Assembly (NCBI GenBank): GCA_016710435.1
Contig: JADJVV010000001.1
Coordinates: 496,001 to 560,000 of the forward strand
Reading direction: 5' to 3'
DNA: 64,000 bases
Source: Hyphomicrobiales bacterium
Lineage (GTDB): Bacteria > Pseudomonadota > Alphaproteobacteria > Rhizobiales > Aestuariivirgaceae
Program-made: the position numbers and the translations under genes
The notes under the pieces: model-generated
The model's database searches: none
What the model saw: only the letters and a program-made list of their open reading frames with translations
What the model was told of the DNA's origin: nothing
Part shown: piece by piece, positions 17,188-25,879 of the stretch
Position numbering within the stretch: position 1 is the stretch's first letter
How the letters are laid out: each line of letters starts with the position of its first letter

Positions 17188-17892
17188 TTACACGTTTGGT
17201 TTTCGCGCCGCGAGGAGAAACTCCACGAACTTGAAATCGAGTTCGCTGTCGATGTCGATGGAGCGGTCTTCGGGCATTTCGTGGAGGCGGGTGTCGGGGT
17301 AGAGGACGCGGGGGTCGCTGAGGAAGGGCTCGCGGCGCCAGACGTAGATGGAGCCGTTCATGTCCCAGCACTTCGGGCTGTCCTGGCGGCGCACCACGGC
17401 GGTGGGGAGTGTCTTCGAGAGGCGCACGAAGCCCTCCTCGTTCTTCTCCACCAGCGTGAAATAGGGCGAACGCCGCGAAGGTGCGCCGGTGATGACGTTG
17501 CTCGCCCCCGACTTCTCGAACAATGCCACGGCGGCGCGAATGTCCTCGGGCAGACGGAGCGGCGAGGTGACATCGAGATCGACGAAGGCCTCATACTGCC
17601 GCCCCAGTTGCTTCTCCGCTTCCATGAAGCAGTGCCGGATGGCGGGCGGCTTGGCGGCAAGGTCTGTCGCCATCTCGGGCGGGCGCGCAATCAGGATGTC
17701 GGCGCCATGGGCCTTCGCGGTGCCGAGGATCTCGGCGCTGTCCGAGCTGAAGGCCACGGCATCGAACAGCCCGCTCGCCTTGGCCTGACGGATGGTGTGG
17801 GCCAGCAGCGGCAACCCGTGCAACAGCCGTACATTCTTGCCCGGCACGCCCTTGGATCCGCCACGCGCGCCAATGGTGCAGATCAGCCTCAT
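17188..17892 (-). CDS. legF: CMP-nonulosonic acid cytidylyltransferase (LegF/NeuA-like)
   Basis: A 234-residue enzyme that activates a sialic-acid-like sugar to its CMP form using CTP. The CTP-binding N-terminal signature ARGGSKGVPGKN (about 9-20) is exact, followed by LPLLAHTI, SSDSAEI and the substrate region DLDVTSPLR (about 103-111). CWDMNGSIYV resembles the acylneuraminate part. The neighbours (LegB, LegG, LegI, PtmE-like) favour legionaminic rather than neuraminic acid as the substrate (inference). Its start overlaps the ptmE-like stop by 4 bases. Confidence 0.88.
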   Translation of the reverse strand: MRLICTIGARGGSKGVPGKNVRLLHGLPLLAHTIRQAKASGLFDAVAFSSDSAEILGTAKAHGADILIARPPEMATDLAAKPPAIRHCFMEAEKQLGRQYEAFVDLDVTSPLRLPEDIRAAVALFEKSGASNVITGAPSRRSPYFTLVEKNEEGFVRLSKTLPTAVVRRQDSPKCWDMNGSIYVWRREPFLSDPRVLYPDTRLHEMPEDRSIDIDSELDFKFVEFLLAARKPNV

Positions 17893-18956
17893 GTGGCGAA
17901 CCAGCGCTGGAATTCCGCCCGCGCCTGCTCCAGGTCGTCAAAGCGGCCGATGTCGAGCCAATATTCGTGGAGCGGGAAACTCGCAACCTTGCCGCCACCC
18001 GCCAGTGCCGCGTCGATGAGTTGCGGCATGTCGAAATAGGTGGACGCCGGGATGTGCTTGAGGAGGCCCGGATCGAGGATATAGATTCCGGCATTGACGA
18101 AGAACGAACGCCTCGGCTTCTCCACCAGCGCCGTCACCTGATGCCCATCCAGTTCAACCACGCCATAGGGAATCTGCACGGAATAATCGCGCACGCACAT
18201 GGTGGCCTGCGCCTGGTGCTCGGCGTGGTAGGCGAGGAGGTTGCGGAAATCGACCTGGGTGAGGAGATCGCCGTTCATCACGAGGAAGGGCCGCTCCGGC
18301 TGTTCGGGAAGCAGGCTGAGCGCGCCCGCTGTTCCAAGGCGCTCGCTCTCCTCGATGTAGCGGATGTCGGCGCCGAAGCGGCTGCCGTCGCCGAAATGTT
18401 TGCGGAACACCTCCGCCATGTAGTTGAGCGAGAGGTAGATGCGCGAAAAGCCCTGCGTGACCAGGGCACGGATGATGGTCTCCAGCAGCGGCTGGCCGCC
18501 CACGGGCAGCATGGGCTTGGGCGTCGTCTCGGTGAGCGGATGAAGGCGCGTGCCCCGCCCGCCCGCCATGATCACCACCCAGGGCGCATCGCCATGACCC
18601 TCCGTCGCGCTGTCGCCTTCCATGAGGTGCAGCCCGGTGATGCGGCCCGACTCGTCGAGCACGGGCACCTGCCGCACGGCGGAGCGGCGCATCTGCGCCA
18701 GCGCATCTTCGCGCGAGGCCGGCGCGCGCAGCGTCACCGGTTTCGTGTTCATGATCCCGGCGACAGGCGACTGCAGCGTTTCGCCCTTGAGCAGGCCGCG
18801 GCGCACGTCGCCGTCGGTGATGACGCCACGCAGCACGTCATCGCTGCCTGCCACAAGCACAGCCTGGATGTTGCCAGCGTCAATCGCCTTGATCGCATCA
18901 AGGATGCTGGACTGCGGGTCGACGATGACCTTGCGCAAGGTTGCGAGCGGAATCAT
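17889..18956 (-). CDS. CBS-domain nucleotidyltransferase (PtmE-like)
   Basis: A 355-residue protein with two N-terminal CBS domains (about residues 8-118: VIVDPQSSILDAI, VITDGDVRRGLL, VPVLDESGRITGL) fused to a sugar-phosphate nucleotidyltransferase domain (about 125-355) whose signature is MAGGRGTRLHPLTETTPKPM. In Campylobacter, PtmE of this architecture makes GDP-glucosamine for the GDP-linked legionaminic acid route. The same role fits here because the LegB homologue needs a GDP-sugar. The CBS domains may sense a nucleotide (inference). Both ends overlap neighbours by 4 bases. Confidence 0.85.
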   Translation of the reverse strand: MIPLATLRKVIVDPQSSILDAIKAIDAGNIQAVLVAGSDDVLRGVITDGDVRRGLLKGETLQSPVAGIMNTKPVTLRAPASREDALAQMRRSAVRQVPVLDESGRITGLHLMEGDSATEGHGDAPWVVIMAGGRGTRLHPLTETTPKPMLPVGGQPLLETIIRALVTQGFSRIYLSLNYMAEVFRKHFGDGSRFGADIRYIEESERLGTAGALSLLPEQPERPFLVMNGDLLTQVDFRNLLAYHAEHQAQATMCVRDYSVQIPYGVVELDGHQVTALVEKPRRSFFVNAGIYILDPGLLKHIPASTYFDMPQLIDAALAGGGKVASFPLHEYWLDIGRFDDLEQARAEFQRWFAT

Positions 18957-20029
18957 GGTTCGAGTGGTTCTCCGGCGGAGGTCGCGCGGGGTGCGCGGCT
19001 GCCGACCACGTCCCAGTAGGCCATGGGCGATAACCCTGCACCGGCGCGCAGGATGGTGATGTCATCGGCGCTGATCACCTGCCCCTGAGCAATGTCGCGC
19101 GCCGCCACGATGACCTTGCGGGCCACCGTCTTGTTGGCGGCCTCGGAGGGACGCGCAATCTTGACGCCATCGCCACAGGCCAGTTCCACCGCGCGGATGC
19201 CTTCCACCATGGCCTTCAGTGCGGCGGGTTCGACCGACGCCTTGTGGTCTGGTCCCGGCAGGTTGCGATCGAGGGTGAAATGCTTCTCGATCACCGTGGC
19301 ACCGCGTGCCGCGGCGGCAATGGCCACCACGATGCCTTCCGAATGATCGCTGAAGCCCACGGCAAGGCCAAAGCGCTGCCGCAATGTGTCCATCGCCGCG
19401 AGGTTGATGTCTGCGAGCGGCGTCGGATATTCGGTGGTGCAATGCAGAAGCGTCACCTTTTCCTTCAGGGCCACCTGCCCCGCGGACGAGGTGAACGCAG
19501 ACTGAAAAGCCTTGCGCGATGGTGCGCCCGAGCCAGTGTAACCAAAGGCCAGCACCGCGAGCGCGTCCTCCACCTCGGCAAGGTCGCCCATGCCGGTGGA
19601 CACGATCAGCTTGCGTCCTGTCTGCGCGGCTTGCAGCAGCAGCGGCCCGTTGGTCAATTCACCGGAGCCGAGCTTGATCGTGGCGAGATGGAAGCGCTGC
19701 GCCAGGAGATCGAGACTGCCGGGATCGAATGGCGTGGAGAGGAACGTGATGGACCGTGCCTCACAGCGCGCAATGAGCACTTCATGATCTTCATCGCTGA
19801 GTTCCAGCGCCCGGAGCATGTCGAGTTGGGTAGGATCGCCCGGTGCGTTGCGCTGCTGGTAGGCCGCCTTGGCGGCGCGGGCACTGGCCAGCTTGTCGGC
19901 CTTGAAGGTCTGGAATTTCACCATGTCCGCGCCAGCCTCCGCGGCAGCGTCCACCAGCTCCAGGGCACGGGCGCGGGAGCCGTTGTGATTGACGCCCGCC
20001 TCGGCAATGATCGTGACATGGCGGTTCAC
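18953..20029 (-). CDS. legI: N-acylneuraminate/legionaminate synthase (LegI/NeuB family)
   Basis: A 358-residue enzyme condensing phosphoenolpyruvate with a 6-carbon N-acyl amino sugar. The NeuB domain (about 1-285) starts TIIAEAGVNHNGS, with FQTFKADKL, LGSGELTN, GFSDHSEGI and the metal-binding EKHFTLDRNLPGPDH. A C-terminal SAF antifreeze-like domain follows (about 295-358: ARDIAQGQVISADDI). The final residues are a little divergent. Context with legB and legG suggests 2,4-diacetamido-2,4,6-trideoxymannose as substrate, giving N,N'-diacetyllegionaminic acid (inference). Start ATG at 20029 overlaps legG. Confidence 0.9.
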   Translation of the reverse strand: MNRHVTIIAEAGVNHNGSRARALELVDAAAEAGADMVKFQTFKADKLASARAAKAAYQQRNAPGDPTQLDMLRALELSDEDHEVLIARCEARSITFLSTPFDPGSLDLLAQRFHLATIKLGSGELTNGPLLLQAAQTGRKLIVSTGMGDLAEVEDALAVLAFGYTGSGAPSRKAFQSAFTSSAGQVALKEKVTLLHCTTEYPTPLADINLAAMDTLRQRFGLAVGFSDHSEGIVVAIAAAARGATVIEKHFTLDRNLPGPDHKASVEPAALKAMVEGIRAVELACGDGVKIARPSEAANKTVARKVIVAARDIAQGQVISADDITILRAGAGLSPMAYWDVVGSRAPRATSAGEPLEP

Positions 20030-21207
20030 GGTTCTTCACCAACCTCGTGGAATGTCTTGTGCAGCAGCAGCGCCGGATCACCCAGCGTCTTCAGCACCTC
20101 CACGATACGCCGGGAGGCGTGGCCATCGCCATAGGGATTGCGGGTGGAAACACGGCCGCGCCCAAGTGCCGCGACGATGGCCGCGCGAATGACGTCCGGT
20201 TCCGCGGCACAATCGGTCACCGACGAAGCCCTCAGTCTGCCCTGCTGACGGATGCCGACATTGACAGTGGGAATGCCAAGGCTCGGCGCTTCGTAGAGGC
20301 CGCTGGAGGAATTGCCCACCATGCAGTCACAATGGGCGAGCGCATTCACGAACAGCGCATTGCCGAGCGAGGGCACAAGGACGGTGCCGGGACGTGTGGC
20401 CGCGAGGTCTTCCAGAAGGCGCGTGATGCCGTGCCGTCCCGTATCGGCATTCGTGCCGGAAATGATCAGTCCCACATCATCGCCCAAAGCGGCAAGCGCC
20501 GTGACAAGCGCCCGGGCCTCTGCCGCAGGGTCTGCGGCCAACGTCACGGGATGCATGGTGACGAGAAGCATGCGCTTGCGGGGCTGCAAGTTCAGCCGGG
20601 CGAAGAACGCATCGCGCGGCATGATGGGCGTGGCGAGCAGCAGATCGAGTCCGGTGCTGCCCACCATGTGAACCCGCTCCGGCGCCTCGCCCATCTGGCG
20701 AAGCCGCCGGGCTGCATCGCTGTTGGTCGGAAAGTGCAGGTGCGAGAGTTTGCTCACCGCATGGCGGATCACATCATCCACCGCACCTTCGGAAATGTCC
20801 CCTCCGCAGAGATGGACAATGGGCACGCGCGCCAGCATGGCGGCGGACGCGCAGGCAAGCGTCTCGTAGCGATCGCCCAGCAACAGCATGAGATGCGGCT
20901 TGCGCGCGGTGAGGACCTTGCCCAACCCCGAGGCGATGTGCGCCAGAGCCGCCGTGGTCTCTTCCGCACTGTCGCCGGCAAGATGCGGGTCGATGATATC
21001 GTCCACCGCAAAGCCCGCGCTGCGGATGTTGTCGATGGTCCGGCCCGAGCGCTCTTCCAGGTGTTGCCCCGTCACGGCGAGAAGAACGTCAAAGGCGGGA
21101 TCTGCCTTCAGGGCTTCGATTGGCTTGACCAGATAGCCCCAGTCGGCGCGGCTGCCGCTGACCGCAAGGAGGCGAAGGCGTGGCGCGTCAGATGTTGTAG
21201 CGGTCAT
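20026..21207 (-). CDS. legG: UDP/GDP-GlcNAc-type hydrolysing 2-epimerase (LegG/NeuC family)
   Basis: A 393-residue GT-B-fold epimerase of the NeuC/LegG type that releases the nucleotide and inverts C2 to give the manno sugar used by LegI. Typical motifs: VSGSRADWGYL (about 14-24), LLLGDRYE (about 105), HLCGGDISEGAVDD (about 127-140), HPVT (about 222) and the diphosphate-binding VGNSSSGLYEAPSLG (about 310-324). The ATG at 21207 lies within the 3' end of legB, a 20-base overlap. Further upstream the frame stays open but is inside legB and is not coding. Confidence 0.9.
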   Translation of the reverse strand: MTATTSDAPRLRLLAVSGSRADWGYLVKPIEALKADPAFDVLLAVTGQHLEERSGRTIDNIRSAGFAVDDIIDPHLAGDSAEETTAALAHIASGLGKVLTARKPHLMLLLGDRYETLACASAAMLARVPIVHLCGGDISEGAVDDVIRHAVSKLSHLHFPTNSDAARRLRQMGEAPERVHMVGSTGLDLLLATPIMPRDAFFARLNLQPRKRMLLVTMHPVTLAADPAAEARALVTALAALGDDVGLIISGTNADTGRHGITRLLEDLAATRPGTVLVPSLGNALFVNALAHCDCMVGNSSSGLYEAPSLGIPTVNVGIRQQGRLRASSVTDCAAEPDVIRAAIVAALGRGRVSTRNPYGDGHASRRIVEVLKTLGDPALLLHKTFHEVGEEP

Positions 21208-22198
21208 TGTCGTATCGCGCGAGGTTGGCCGGGTCCTGGAACCACGCAGCCGTGATTTCAATGCCCCGGCGGAAGCCGTCCAGTCCGCCATGGGCCGGTG
21301 TCCAGCCGAAAGCCTGCACCGCCTTGTCCGTTCCTGCAAACAGGCGCTCAACCTCGCTTGCCGTGGGGCGAAGGCGCTGCGGGTCCTGATGGAACGTGAT
21401 CGATTGCCCCATGACGTCGGCAATCAGGCGTGCCGTTTCAAGGATGGAGATTTCGAACCCGCTGCCGATGTTGGTGACGCCGCCGACGATGTGGTCGCAG
21501 GCCGCCGCTTGCAGGAAGCCCTGCGCGGTGTCCTTCACGAAGGTGAAGTCCCGCGTTGGATGCAGTGCGCCAAGTGCGATCTCGCGCTTGCCCGCCGCGA
21601 TCTGGCCAATGATGGTGGGAATGACGGCGCGCGCCGATTGCCGGGGCCCATAGGTGTTGAAGGGCCGCAGCACCGTGACGGGCGTGCCGAACGACGCATG
21701 ATAGGACAGCGCAATCGCATCCGCCCCGATCTTCGAGGCGGAGTAAGGCGACTGCGGTTGCAAGGGATGATCCTCGCCGATGGGCACGTGCAGCGCCGTG
21801 CCATAGACTTCCGATGTCGAGGTGACGACGACACGCGCCACATCAAGGTCGCGCGCTGCCTGCACCACATTCAGGGTGCCCTTGATGTTGGTGTCCACAT
21901 AGGTGTCGGGCGAATGATAGGAATAGGGAATGGCGATGAGGGCGGCGAGATGCAGCACGACGCTGCAGCCCTTCATGGCAGCCCGCACGCCATGCGGATC
22001 GCGGATGTCTCCTGCGAACACGTCAAGATTCTTGCGCAGCGATGCCGGCAGTGTGTCGAGCCAGCCGCGGCTGCCGAAGGAATTATAGAGCACGAAGCAG
22101 CGCACGTCGCAGCCCGCAGCGAGCAGTGTCTCCACCAGATGGGAGCCGATGAAGCCGTCTACGCCTGTCACCAGGATTTTGTGTCTTGAAATGTCCAT
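21188..22198 (-). CDS. legB: NDP-sugar 4,6-dehydratase (LegB-like)
   Basis: A 336-residue extended SDR enzyme. The NAD motif is GVDGFIGSHL (about 12-21), the active-site YSASK (about 151-155) and STSEVYG (about 128-134) are intact, and LHLAALIAIPYSYHSP is typical of LegB dehydratases. Role: first committed step, removing water from GDP-GlcNAc (or UDP-GlcNAc) to a 4-keto-6-deoxy sugar. It is the first gene of a tightly overlapping minus-strand operon legB-legG-legI-ptmE-legF. The aminotransferase LegC and acetyltransferase LegH that should act next are absent from the window. Confidence 0.88.
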   Translation of the reverse strand: MDISRHKILVTGVDGFIGSHLVETLLAAGCDVRCFVLYNSFGSRGWLDTLPASLRKNLDVFAGDIRDPHGVRAAMKGCSVVLHLAALIAIPYSYHSPDTYVDTNIKGTLNVVQAARDLDVARVVVTSTSEVYGTALHVPIGEDHPLQPQSPYSASKIGADAIALSYHASFGTPVTVLRPFNTYGPRQSARAVIPTIIGQIAAGKREIALGALHPTRDFTFVKDTAQGFLQAAACDHIVGGVTNIGSGFEISILETARLIADVMGQSITFHQDPQRLRPTASEVERLFAGTDKAVQAFGWTPAHGGLDGFRRGIEITAAWFQDPANLARYDNDRYNI

Positions 22199-22359
22199 GA
22201 TCCTGCGCTTCCTCTAGACGGCGGCGTTCAATGGGTCAACCTCGCCGCGTAACCATGCTTTGCCGGACGCCATGATTGTTCTTTTGAATTCAATCGGATA
22301 ATGGCAATCCCTGAAGCAATGGTTCATCCTTCATCCGGCCATTTGGGAAGCGACAGGCA

Positions 22360-23271
22360 ATGTCCAGGATCATCGAAATTCCATCGGCCCGCTTCAGCAG
22401 TCCCGCATGGACGGCACAAGAGCAGGCATCGGCGGTCGAGCAACTCGAAGGGAGCAACGTGCTGTTCATCCCCGGACTGTCCGTGCCCTTGCACGAGGAC
22501 GAGCGCATTCTCTTTTCACAAGATGCCGCCCTGACCGATGGTGTGCAGAAGAACATTACCCTGGACCCCTACCTGAAGAAGACCTCCGGCGTTGCAAAAG
22601 ACTCGCCCTACAGGTCCGCAGCGGAGGCACTGATGACCCGTTACCGTGCGCAGGCCGAAGCGTGGCTGGTGCGCCTGCTGGGCGACGTGGGCGGCAAATA
22701 CCAGGCGCAGCGCACCACCTTCCGCCCCGTTGAAATCCGCAACCGTAAGGCGCTCGGCAAGGTGGGTGACAGCAAGCAGTTCCGCTTCGACGATACGTTG
22801 CTCCACGCCGACGCCTTCAAGCGCCGTCCCATGGTCAAGCGCCGCATCCTCCGCGTCTTCAACAACATCAACCCCTTTGGCGAGACTCGCCAATGGAAGG
22901 TGGGCGGTGACTTCGCTGACTACGCCAAACGCTACATCGGGAAAATCCGCCAGCCGCTGCCGGGGGAATTCGCAGCCCTCAACCTGATGCACCTCACCCA
23001 CTGGAAGCGCTCGCACTACGATCACATCATGCTGCACCTGCACGACCTGGGGAAACTTGACCGTGACTTCCAGGACAACAGCCCGCAGACCCTGTTCGAG
23101 TTCCCGCCCAATTCCGTCTGGCTGTGCTTCACCGACAGCGTGCTCCATGCCGCTTTGGCCGGACGCTATGCGCTCGAACAGACCTTCGAGATCACCATCG
23201 ACGATATGGCGCATCCCGAGAAGTCACCGCAGCGGATTCTGGAATCGCTGACGGGCCGACAGCTCTGCTGA
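22360..23271 (+). CDS. kdoO: Kdo 3-hydroxylase family Fe(II)/2-oxoglutarate dioxygenase
   Basis: A 303-residue protein matching the Kdo hydroxylase family (KdoO), which converts an inner-core Kdo of lipopolysaccharide to Ko in an Fe(II)- and 2-oxoglutarate-dependent reaction. The likely HxD iron ligands are in LLHADAFKRRP (about 147-157) and the second His in DSVLHAALAGRY (about 258-269). RILRVFNNINPFGE and KRSHYDHIMLHLHD are family hallmarks. The start ATG at 22360 follows GGGAAG. The gene is divergent from the leg operon and converges on the second MBOAT gene. Confidence 0.82.
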   Translation: MSRIIEIPSARFSSPAWTAQEQASAVEQLEGSNVLFIPGLSVPLHEDERILFSQDAALTDGVQKNITLDPYLKKTSGVAKDSPYRSAAEALMTRYRAQAEAWLVRLLGDVGGKYQAQRTTFRPVEIRNRKALGKVGDSKQFRFDDTLLHADAFKRRPMVKRRILRVFNNINPFGETRQWKVGGDFADYAKRYIGKIRQPLPGEFAALNLMHLTHWKRSHYDHIMLHLHDLGKLDRDFQDNSPQTLFEFPPNSVWLCFTDSVLHAALAGRYALEQTFEITIDDMAHPEKSPQRILESLTGRQLC

Positions 23272-23273
23272 AG

Positions 23274-24647
23274 TCAGAAATCGAAATAAATGAATTTCGC
23301 CGAGCTGCCTTGGCTCACCGCGATGGCGAGCATCCAGCACAGGGCAATCACACCCCATTGCAAGACCTTGTTGCCGTGCACGCTGAGCCAGCGCAGACGG
23401 GCATGGCGGTCAAACGCGTGGGTGGCGAGGAACACGGCTGTGAGCAGGATGGGGAACGCCAGCTTGCCGAGCGTAGCCGCTGCATCCGCGAAGCCTGCGG
23501 TGAACGGCCCCGTCAGTACCCGGATCGCCGTGGCAAGGTCGGGCGCTCGGAAGAACACCCACGCCAACGTGACGAAGTGGAATGTCAGCAGGACACCAAG
23601 CCAGCGCGGCAACCGCATGCGGCGGGACAGCAGATGTGACAGGCTCAATCCCGCGCCATGCAGTGCACCCCAGATCACGAAGGTCCAGTTGGCGCCATGC
23701 CAGAGCCCGCCGAGCACCATGGTGACGAACAGGTTGATGACCTGCCGGGCCTTGCCCCGCCGGTTCCCGCCCAGCGGAATGTAGAGATAATCACGAAGCC
23801 AGAAGGACAGCGTGATGTGCCACCGCCGCCAGAATTGAGTGAGCGAGGCCGCCCCGTAGGGACGCAGGAAGTTGGTGGGGAGGCGAATGCGGAGCAGATA
23901 GGCCAGCCCGATCGCCATGTCTGTATAGCCGGAGAAATCGCAGTAGATCTGCACCGAGAAGCCGTAGATGGCGACGAGGTAGTGCCAGGCCGTGAGACCC
24001 GCCGCGTTGGCATAGACGGGCTCGACCGCTGCGGAGATCTGGTCGGCGAAGACGAGCTTCTTGACGAGACCCATCGTGAACAGGCTGATGCCGAGCAGGA
24101 GCCGCGCATCCAGCGCGCGGCGCTCTTGCTTGAGCTGCGGCATGAGTTCATTGGGACGCAAGATGGGGCCAGCGATGAGATGCGGGAAGAAGAGAACATA
24201 GCCCAGCATCAGCGCGAGGCTTTTCTCCCGCGCATAGCGGCGGCGGTAGACATCCACGACATAGGCCGTGACCGTGAAGGTAATGAAGGAAATGCCGAGC
24301 GGCAGGGCCCAGCGGTAGTCAGCAGCGGCCACGCCCGCCTGCAGCACATCGGCCAGCACGAAATGCGTATACTTCACGATCACGAGGGGTGCGAAAATCA
24401 CAACCAGCACAAGCCACAGGCGCCGCAGCCGCCCTGCCGCATCTGTTTCGAGGTCGAGCCACTGGGCGCCAAAATGCGCAGCGAGGCTCAGCCCCACCGG
24501 CACCCACATGTATTCAGGCCGCCACGATGCATAGAAGGCCGCACCACCCAGGATCACCAGCCAGAGGCGAAACCGCGGCGGAACGATGAGGTGCAGCACC
24601 CCGTAGACCGCAAAGAAGAGAAAGAAGCGCGGTTCGCTGAACAGCAT
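23274..24647 (-). CDS. MBOAT family membrane O-acyltransferase (AlgI-like), second copy
   Basis: A 457-residue polytopic membrane acyltransferase like the gene at 9460. The conserved blocks are YCDFSGYTDMAIG (about 235-247), FWRRWHITLSFWLRDYLYIP in overlapping parts (about 270-290) and the catalytic His in LGGLWHGANWTF (about 315-326). It is clearly a different lineage from the first copy and has its own SGNH partner encoded 3 bases upstream at 24651-25682. It is expected to O-acylate an exported glycan in the periplasm; which glycan is not visible. Confidence 0.9.
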   Translation of the reverse strand: MLFSEPRFFLFFAVYGVLHLIVPPRFRLWLVILGGAAFYASWRPEYMWVPVGLSLAAHFGAQWLDLETDAAGRLRRLWLVLVVIFAPLVIVKYTHFVLADVLQAGVAAADYRWALPLGISFITFTVTAYVVDVYRRRYAREKSLALMLGYVLFFPHLIAGPILRPNELMPQLKQERRALDARLLLGISLFTMGLVKKLVFADQISAAVEPVYANAAGLTAWHYLVAIYGFSVQIYCDFSGYTDMAIGLAYLLRIRLPTNFLRPYGAASLTQFWRRWHITLSFWLRDYLYIPLGGNRRGKARQVINLFVTMVLGGLWHGANWTFVIWGALHGAGLSLSHLLSRRMRLPRWLGVLLTFHFVTLAWVFFRAPDLATAIRVLTGPFTAGFADAAATLGKLAFPILLTAVFLATHAFDRHARLRWLSVHGNKVLQWGVIALCWMLAIAVSQGSSAKFIYFDF

Positions 24648-24650
24648 GGC

Positions 24651-25682
24651 TCAGGGCGACGACAATACGGGGAACAGGGCGTCCGCCATCAGCTTGTGCC
24701 CCAGCGCGTTGGGGTGCGGATCGCCCGGCATGGCCCAGACTTCACTGGGCTTCAGCGAGCCGAAGGCCGGCAGCAGGTCCACGAAGCGGTACCCCATTCC
24801 CTCGGCCACGGTCTTCATGCGGGAGTGAATGTCCGTGAACGGATAATTTTCGAGATTGTGCACATCAGGCACCATGGCGAGCGTGAGACGGATGTTGTTG
24901 GCCTTGGCATAGTCCGCCAGTGCCTTGAGCGAGGCCTCCATGGTCTTGTAGCCCTCTGACTGTGGATCGTAGACAGCCTTGTAATGCTCCTCGATGGACG
25001 CCTCGCCGCTGGGCCCGACCAAGCGGTTCATGGCGATCCACAAAGTGACGGCGAGCTCGCTGTTGCGCAGGAAGAAATTGCCCCCGCCAGCTTCCAGCCT
25101 TTCCGCATCGCGGAGGAAATAGTGGACGACGATATCGGTGGGCTTCAGGCCTTCCAGGTCATTGAAGAAATGCTTGACGTAGCGCTCGGCATTGTAGTTG
25201 CCGATACCCGCATTGAGGACCTGCACGGGCTCACCCTTCTCCGCAAACTTGCGCTCAAGGAGGGCCGTCATCGTGTCTTCTTCCTTCACGCCCCAGCCCA
25301 GCGTGATGGAGGCGCCAAGCACGAGGATCCGGCGGCCGCCTGCAGGCATGTCCGCCACCGGCCCGCCCCGCAAGCCCCACTCGTTGGTGCGGATGACCAC
25401 CGACTGCAACAGCGCCTCGCTGTCCTTGATATGCTCATGTCCGAGCGACGGGTCCGCACTCGGAGTCTTCAACTCCTTCGCATAGCGCCACATCTCGATG
25501 TCGTAGTTCTGCATCGACATGTTCTTGACGCGCAGCACAACTTCACCCGCCACTAGCCCCACGACGAGGCAAATGGCGAGGATGATGACGGAAAACAGAG
25601 TGTTTTTGGACAAGACAGAAACCCGGGTAAAAGAGAAACCGCACCGCTGATAGTGGCGCGCGCGGAGATTGTCGAGGAGCAT
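24651..25682 (-). CDS. SGNH/GDSL hydrolase-like protein, MBOAT partner
   Basis: A 343-residue protein with a short cytoplasmic start, one transmembrane segment (TLFSVIILAICLVVGLVAGE, about 28-47) and a periplasmic SGNH domain. Block I is LVLGASITLGWG (Ser about 119), the Gly/Asn blocks are AGIGNYN and the Asp/His block is GDPHPNALGH (about 326-335). The triad appears complete, so acyl transfer or hydrolysis is plausible. GAGGAGG lies 8 bases before the ATG at 25682, supporting this start despite the unusual 26-residue lead. It is coupled to the second MBOAT gene, with 3 bases between them. Confidence 0.85.
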   Translation of the reverse strand: MLLDNLRARHYQRCGFSFTRVSVLSKNTLFSVIILAICLVVGLVAGEVVLRVKNMSMQNYDIEMWRYAKELKTPSADPSLGHEHIKDSEALLQSVVIRTNEWGLRGGPVADMPAGGRRILVLGASITLGWGVKEEDTMTALLERKFAEKGEPVQVLNAGIGNYNAERYVKHFFNDLEGLKPTDIVVHYFLRDAERLEAGGGNFFLRNSELAVTLWIAMNRLVGPSGEASIEEHYKAVYDPQSEGYKTMEASLKALADYAKANNIRLTLAMVPDVHNLENYPFTDIHSRMKTVAEGMGYRFVDLLPAFGSLKPSEVWAMPGDPHPNALGHKLMADALFPVLSSP

Positions 25683-25770
25683 CGTCCCCGCCTCCTCGGC
25701 CGCAAAACCTACGGATATCTTTCGAGCCAGGAACAGGCAAATACGAATACCGGCATTGTGAACAGGGTAA

Positions 25771-25787
25771 AGCTACTTTAGGTAGCT
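25771..25787. promoter_or_regulatory. Dyad between divergent genes
   Basis: AGCTAC (25771-25776), TTTAG, GTAGCT (25782-25787): a perfect 6-base inverted repeat in the 197-base gap between the SGNH gene and the sulfotransferase gene. It could be an operator for either. No consensus known to me fits. Confidence 0.3.
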
Positions 25788-25879
25788 AACGCTTTGATTC
25801 ACCACGGATGATGCGTTGCCAAGGCGCGAATCAGCCGTATTGATGGCGTGTTGTCGCATGCTCTTCTTGAGGCCCGTCA

